A stretch of 64,000 bases of DNA from Micrococcales bacterium KH10 (lineage in GTDB: Bacteria; Actinomycetota; Actinomycetes; Actinomycetales; Cellulomonadaceae), in contig FZPE01000001.1 in assembly GCA_900188465.1 (NCBI GenBank), forward strand, positions 930,001-994,000. Direction: 5' to 3'. A program made the position numbers and the translations under genes. Positions within the stretch are counted from its first letter, which is position 1; each line of letters starts with the position of its first letter. This document shows positions 60,809-64,000 of this stretch, piece by piece. The notes beneath the pieces were generated by a model. That model did no database searches. It saw only the letters and a program-made list of their open reading frames with translations, and was not told where the DNA came from.

Positions 60809-62214
60809 GATTGCTCACCCCGCAACAGCAGGTGACGCAGGTCGTCGAGCACCGCAACCGTCACGATGGTCATATCGGACGTCTTGATGACCCGTGGGGC
60901 TGCTCCCAGATCGGCGACCACCGCTACAACCGAGACGTTCTCAGGGAACTTCAACGCACTTGAACGCAGTTCGGCCAGACTCGGCACGGCACCGCACACG
61001 ATGAACGCGACAGACAACCCGCTAAGGCTCTGTGCGGCCAACTCCGCCATCTCGACCAGACGCGGCGAGTTCTGGTACGGGTCGACGCCACTGAGCGAGT
61101 CCAAGAGCACCCGCGGGGTACGCGTCTCGAGCATTCGAATGGTGCGCAGGCCCCGGGTGTCGAATTCCGATATCGGTTCCGGCACGACGGTCTCGAACTC
61201 GCGTCCCAACCGCAGTCCGGAAACCCCCAGCGAGCCCGCGATGGACACCGCGAGCTCGAACTCGTCCTCCTCGGTGTAATCGGCTGCGCGCAGCGATAAC
61301 AGCACCGCCATCCGAGAGCGTCGGGTCTCCTCGAACTGGCGCACCATCAGCGTGCCGGTCTTTGCGGTGGCCTTCCAATGGATATTCCGCATGGGGTCGC
61401 CCGCAGTGTATTCCCGCAGCGCATGAAAGGAGATGTCCGCATCGGCAATGGTCCGAGTGGGGTGCCCCTCCAGGTCTCGGATCAGGCCCGCCTGCGACAT
61501 AGGAACGGCAGTGGTCTTCGGGTGCACGTAGACCACGAACTCACCGGGCCAGGTGGTCTCCAGCCGGAGCAGCTGCAACGGGTCGGTACGCACCGAGCGC
61601 ACCGGTCCCACCGGCACGACGGCACGACGATGTGTCGGCAGGACCAGCTCTTGTTCATGGGACGAGCCCGACCGAAGCATGGGGACGTCGACCACCGCGA
61701 GGGCATCCCCCATGGGAATCTCAACTCGTCCTGGCATCGACGCCCGACGCCCCGCGTTAGTGACCGTCACACTGCCAGTCGAGTCGTCACCGACCGTGAC
61801 TCGCTCGCGAAGCAGGCCCAGACTGACTTCATAGTCGCGCCGCGATATCACGAAGAGGATCGCGACCACCAAGCCGATGATTGCCAGAGCTCCAACAGCG
61901 GCGGCTTCCGCCCACCCCAGCCAAAAGGTCAGCACCGGGCCGATGGTCGCACCGGCGACCATGAACCATCCAGCGCTGGTCAGTGAACGCTGCAGCACCG
62001 CAAACCCGCGTGCAGTGCCCGCAACGACCCGACGCACAGTGCGCCAGCTTCCCACAATCGCGCCGGTGGCAATCGACGAGTCAGTCGTATCGGTCATCCG
62101 TGACTGAGTCGACTCCAGCGTCTGGGTGCTCGTCGTTACTCGGGTATGGGTGCGAATCCGCGTTCGGTCTCGAGTAGAACCGCCACGCGGAGCTGAGCCA
62201 GACTTGCCAGTCAC
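60805..62214 (-). CDS. DUF58 domain membrane protein
   Basis: DUF58 proteins act with MoxR ATPases and transglutaminase-like proteins, often in envelope or surface-protein assembly. The 469-residue protein has a Thr/Arg-rich N terminus, two close membrane helices (FMVAGATIGPVLTFWL and AVGALAIIGLVVAILFVI), a beta region and the DUF58 signature REYTAGDPMRNIHWKATAK. The start is GTG. It lies 24 nt after moxR and overlaps the next gene by 4 nt. Confidence 0.9.
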   Translation of the reverse strand: MTGKSGSAPRGGSTRDRTRIRTHTRVTTSTQTLESTQSRMTDTTDSSIATGAIVGSWRTVRRVVAGTARGFAVLQRSLTSAGWFMVAGATIGPVLTFWLGWAEAAAVGALAIIGLVVAILFVISRRDYEVSLGLLRERVTVGDDSTGSVTVTNAGRRASMPGRVEIPMGDALAVVDVPMLRSGSSHEQELVLPTHRRAVVPVGPVRSVRTDPLQLLRLETTWPGEFVVYVHPKTTAVPMSQAGLIRDLEGHPTRTIADADISFHALREYTAGDPMRNIHWKATAKTGTLMVRQFEETRRSRMAVLLSLRAADYTEEDEFELAVSIAGSLGVSGLRLGREFETVVPEPISEFDTRGLRTIRMLETRTPRVLLDSLSGVDPYQNSPRLVEMAELAAQSLSGLSVAFIVCGAVPSLAELRSSALKFPENVSVVAVVADLGAAPRVIKTSDMTIVTVAVLDDLRHLLLRGEQS

Positions 62215-62238
62215 TGCGCTGTACCGACCAGTGATCCG

Positions 62239-63198
62239 TTATTCGGCGTGCTTCGTCGGTGGGGGCACGTCAAGCAGGATCTGCGAGATCACTGCTTCAG
62301 CGGTGACACCGTCGAACTCGGCTTCGGGGTCAAGGATAAGTCGGTGCGCAAGGACGGGCTGTGCCAGCGCCTTGATGTCGTCAGGTGTCACGTAGCTGCG
62401 GCCATGCGCCCCAGCCCACGTCTTCGCGGACCTTGTCAACGCCAAGCCACCACGGACCGAAGCACCCAACCGAACCTGCACCGCGTTACGAGTCGCCTCA
62501 ATGATGCGCGCAATATAGTCCGTGACCAAAGGGTCGATGTAGATGCCGCGAGCAATATCGGACAGCGTCAACAAAGTCTGGGGCGTGACCACCGGTTCGA
62601 GTAGCTCAGACCTTGCCGCTCCGGAGATGATCTCGATCATGGAGGCATGATCCGGATACCCGATGGATGATTTGAGCATGAAACGGTCGAGCTGCGCCTC
62701 AGGCAGCCGGTAAGTCCCTGCTTGCTCGACTGGATTCTGGGTCGCGATGACGAGGAACGGCAGGCCCACCGGTCGAGTAATGCCGTCAATCGTCACGTTG
62801 CGTTCTTCCATGACCTCCAGCAGCGCCGATTGAGTCTTCGGCGAGGCGCGGTTGATCTCGTCCGCGAGAAGGATATTGGCGAAGACCGGCCCCTTATGGA
62901 ACTCGAACTCACCGTTCTTCTGGTCATAGACCGTCATACCGGTGACATCGCCGGGCAGCAGGTCGGGAGTGAACTGGATGCGGGTAGACGTTCCAGCGAT
63001 CGACTGAGCCATCGCGCGAGCCAATGAGGTCTTACCGGTGCCCGGAACGTCTTCAAGTAGCAGGTGCCCTTCGCTGACCGCCGCGGTGAAAGCAAGTTTG
63101 ATGACATGCTGCTTACCCAGGATCACCGACTCGACATGAGAGACCAGGCGTTCAAAGGTCGTCTGAAACCACGTGGTCTGTTCCTGGGTGATCGCCAT
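62239..63198 (-). CDS. MoxR-family AAA+ ATPase
   Basis: This is a chaperone-like ATPase of 319 residues. It has Walker A PGTGKTS (residues 52-58), LLPGDVTGM, Walker B ILLADEINRASPKTQSALLE, sensor ATQNPVEQAGTY and the arginine region LPEAQLDRF. MoxR proteins are encoded with DUF58 proteins and are thought to help assemble membrane or surface complexes. It follows the surface-protein gene after 82 nt. Confidence 0.94.
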   Translation of the reverse strand: MAITQEQTTWFQTTFERLVSHVESVILGKQHVIKLAFTAAVSEGHLLLEDVPGTGKTSLARAMAQSIAGTSTRIQFTPDLLPGDVTGMTVYDQKNGEFEFHKGPVFANILLADEINRASPKTQSALLEVMEERNVTIDGITRPVGLPFLVIATQNPVEQAGTYRLPEAQLDRFMLKSSIGYPDHASMIEIISGAARSELLEPVVTPQTLLTLSDIARGIYIDPLVTDYIARIIEATRNAVQVRLGASVRGGLALTRSAKTWAGAHGRSYVTPDDIKALAQPVLAHRLILDPEAEFDGVTAEAVISQILLDVPPPTKHAE

Positions 63199-63280
63199 CA
63201 GTTCTGCCTCCTGAGCAGCAAAGTCGCATAGTGGTGCGCATTGTTAAGTATCTCGGCCAACCGGTTGACCAGACTTTAGC

Positions 63281-64000
63281 CTACGGTTCATCTCCCGGAT
63301 CTTCAGGGTCACCCGGGTCCTCCGGGTCGTCATCGTCGGGCGGGTCTGGAACTTCGCAGGTCACGGTTCGCTCAAATTGGTTGATATGCGGCGCATTGAG
63401 ATCGCTGAGCAAGCCCTGGAACGTGACAGTCAACGTGAAACGATACTGCCCTGGCAACACCGAGTCCCCGTCTGGGTACGGCGTCCATGACCTCGTTTCA
63501 CCGCTATTCGCTGAGGAATAACTCCACCAACCGGTCTCACCATTGGGTGCGACCACCGAGTACTCCCACTCCCAGTCCTGGTTTCTGATGTCCTCGAAGG
63601 TCGGGCGGCGGAATGTGAATTCGGCATTGTCAGGGGCCACGCACCCACCCGAGAAGTCCGGGAACCCGTCTTGGAAGCCCGCAGGGACATAGGGCGCCTT
63701 ATTGGCAGCGGGACCGATCGTGTACGGGTCGTCAACACTGGTCTCAAAGTTGTGGTCATCGGCCCTGAGATAGATCTTGACACTACGGTTCTGCAACGGT
63801 GACCCAGGCCGGGGATCGCCCGGGACCCGCACGGCCCGGAATTTCACGTTTCCGATGGTCGCCTCGCCCAGCACGACATTGAAACCAGAGTGCAGGTCAC
63901 CGACCACGTGGTACTTGAACTTCTGGAACACATCGATCGTGGAAGGCGATTCGACGACGATGACCTTGTCGTTCACCTCAGTGACATCCCCGAAATTGCC
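63281..64000 (-). CDS. C-terminal part of a large surface protein (gene begins outside the window)
   Basis: The frame is open from the window edge to a stop at 63281; 239 or so C-terminal residues are seen. Upstream of the first in-frame GTG (63976) the frame continues (GNFGDVTEV), so the real start is beyond the window. The sequence is beta-rich and polar, without catalytic motifs, and ends in an Asp/Pro/Gly tail (DPPDDDDPEDPGDPEDPGDEP, here broken as DPPDDDDPEDPG and DPEDPGDEP). There is no LPXTG or C-terminal helix, so anchoring must be N-terminal or absent. By position it matches the large fn3-type protein of bifidobacterial PFNA-like loci. Confidence 0.75.
   Translation of the reverse strand, partial: GNFGDVTEVNDKVIVVESPSTIDVFQKFKYHVVGDLHSGFNVVLGEATIGNVKFRAVRVPGDPRPGSPLQNRSVKIYLRADDHNFETSVDDPYTIGPAANKAPYVPAGFQDGFPDFSGGCVAPDNAEFTFRRPTFEDIRNQDWEWEYSVVAPNGETGWWSYSSANSGETRSWTPYPDGDSVLPGQYRFTLTVTFQGLLSDLNAPHINQFERTVTCEVPDPPDDDDPEDPGDPEDPGDEP

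Overview
The window looks like the chromosome of a Gram-positive, high-G+C actinobacterium. The gene content and order support this: rpoB-rpoC and rpsL-rpsG-fusA-tuf, tRNA-Trp-secE-nusG-rplK-rplA, rpmG followed by HadA/HadB-type dehydratases, an FprA-type ferredoxin reductase, menaquinone genes (menC, menD, menG), PknB-style signalling parts (two FHA proteins, a PP2C phosphatase) and many GTG or TTG starts. I see no mycolic-acid, phage, IS or CRISPR genes. The genus cannot be read with confidence; the surface-protein/MoxR/DUF58/transglutaminase block resembles that of bifidobacteria and other Actinomycetales/Micrococcales-like lineages.

Layout. 1-0.8 kb: N-terminal part of a secreted L-type-lectin protein. 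1-14.4 kb: the str operon (rpsL-rpsG-fusA-tuf) and rpoBC, all on the minus strand, with a D-2-hydroxyacid dehydrogenase gene between them on the plus strand. 14.7-17.9 kb: a small ORF and a TrpXYZ-like ABC importer. 17.9-21.8 kb: a large secreted subtilase. 22-27.9 kb: rplL/rplJ, a secreted chitinase, then rplA/rplK/nusG/secE/tRNA-Trp. 28-34 kb: an aminotransferase, a two-component system with a Pro/Ser/Lys-rich exported protein beside it, an APH-fold kinase and a flavodoxin. 34-38 kb: adenosine deaminase, murB, two MaoC-type dehydratases, rpmG and three tRNAs. 38-50 kb: yajQ, a small membrane protein, htpX, fprA, two FHA proteins, a polyprenyl diphosphate synthase, menG, htrA, menD and menC. 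50-56.6 kb: a 2050-residue secreted GH92 alpha-mannosidase. 56.7-64 kb: a tight minus-strand operon, surface protein (partial) -> MoxR -> DUF58 -> transglutaminase-like membrane protein -> PP2C -> a tail-anchored protein with a repeated acidic-Pro-Thr motif.

How it fits together. Secreted degradative enzymes (subtilase, chitinase, mannosidase) have been inserted among housekeeping genes. The subtilase and the mannosidase share a homologous, strongly basic C-terminal beta domain and an identical 16-bp upstream motif, which suggests common wall retention and common control. The 56.7-64 kb operon resembles the bifidobacterial PFNA-type surface locus but carries no kinase here. Its last gene encodes six near-perfect 22-residue repeats, each presenting a threonine in an acidic context, next to a Ser/Thr phosphatase; this is my best candidate for an undescribed signalling part. 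A second candidate is a 66-nt intergenic hairpin element present in two copies whose stems are kept by compensatory changes.
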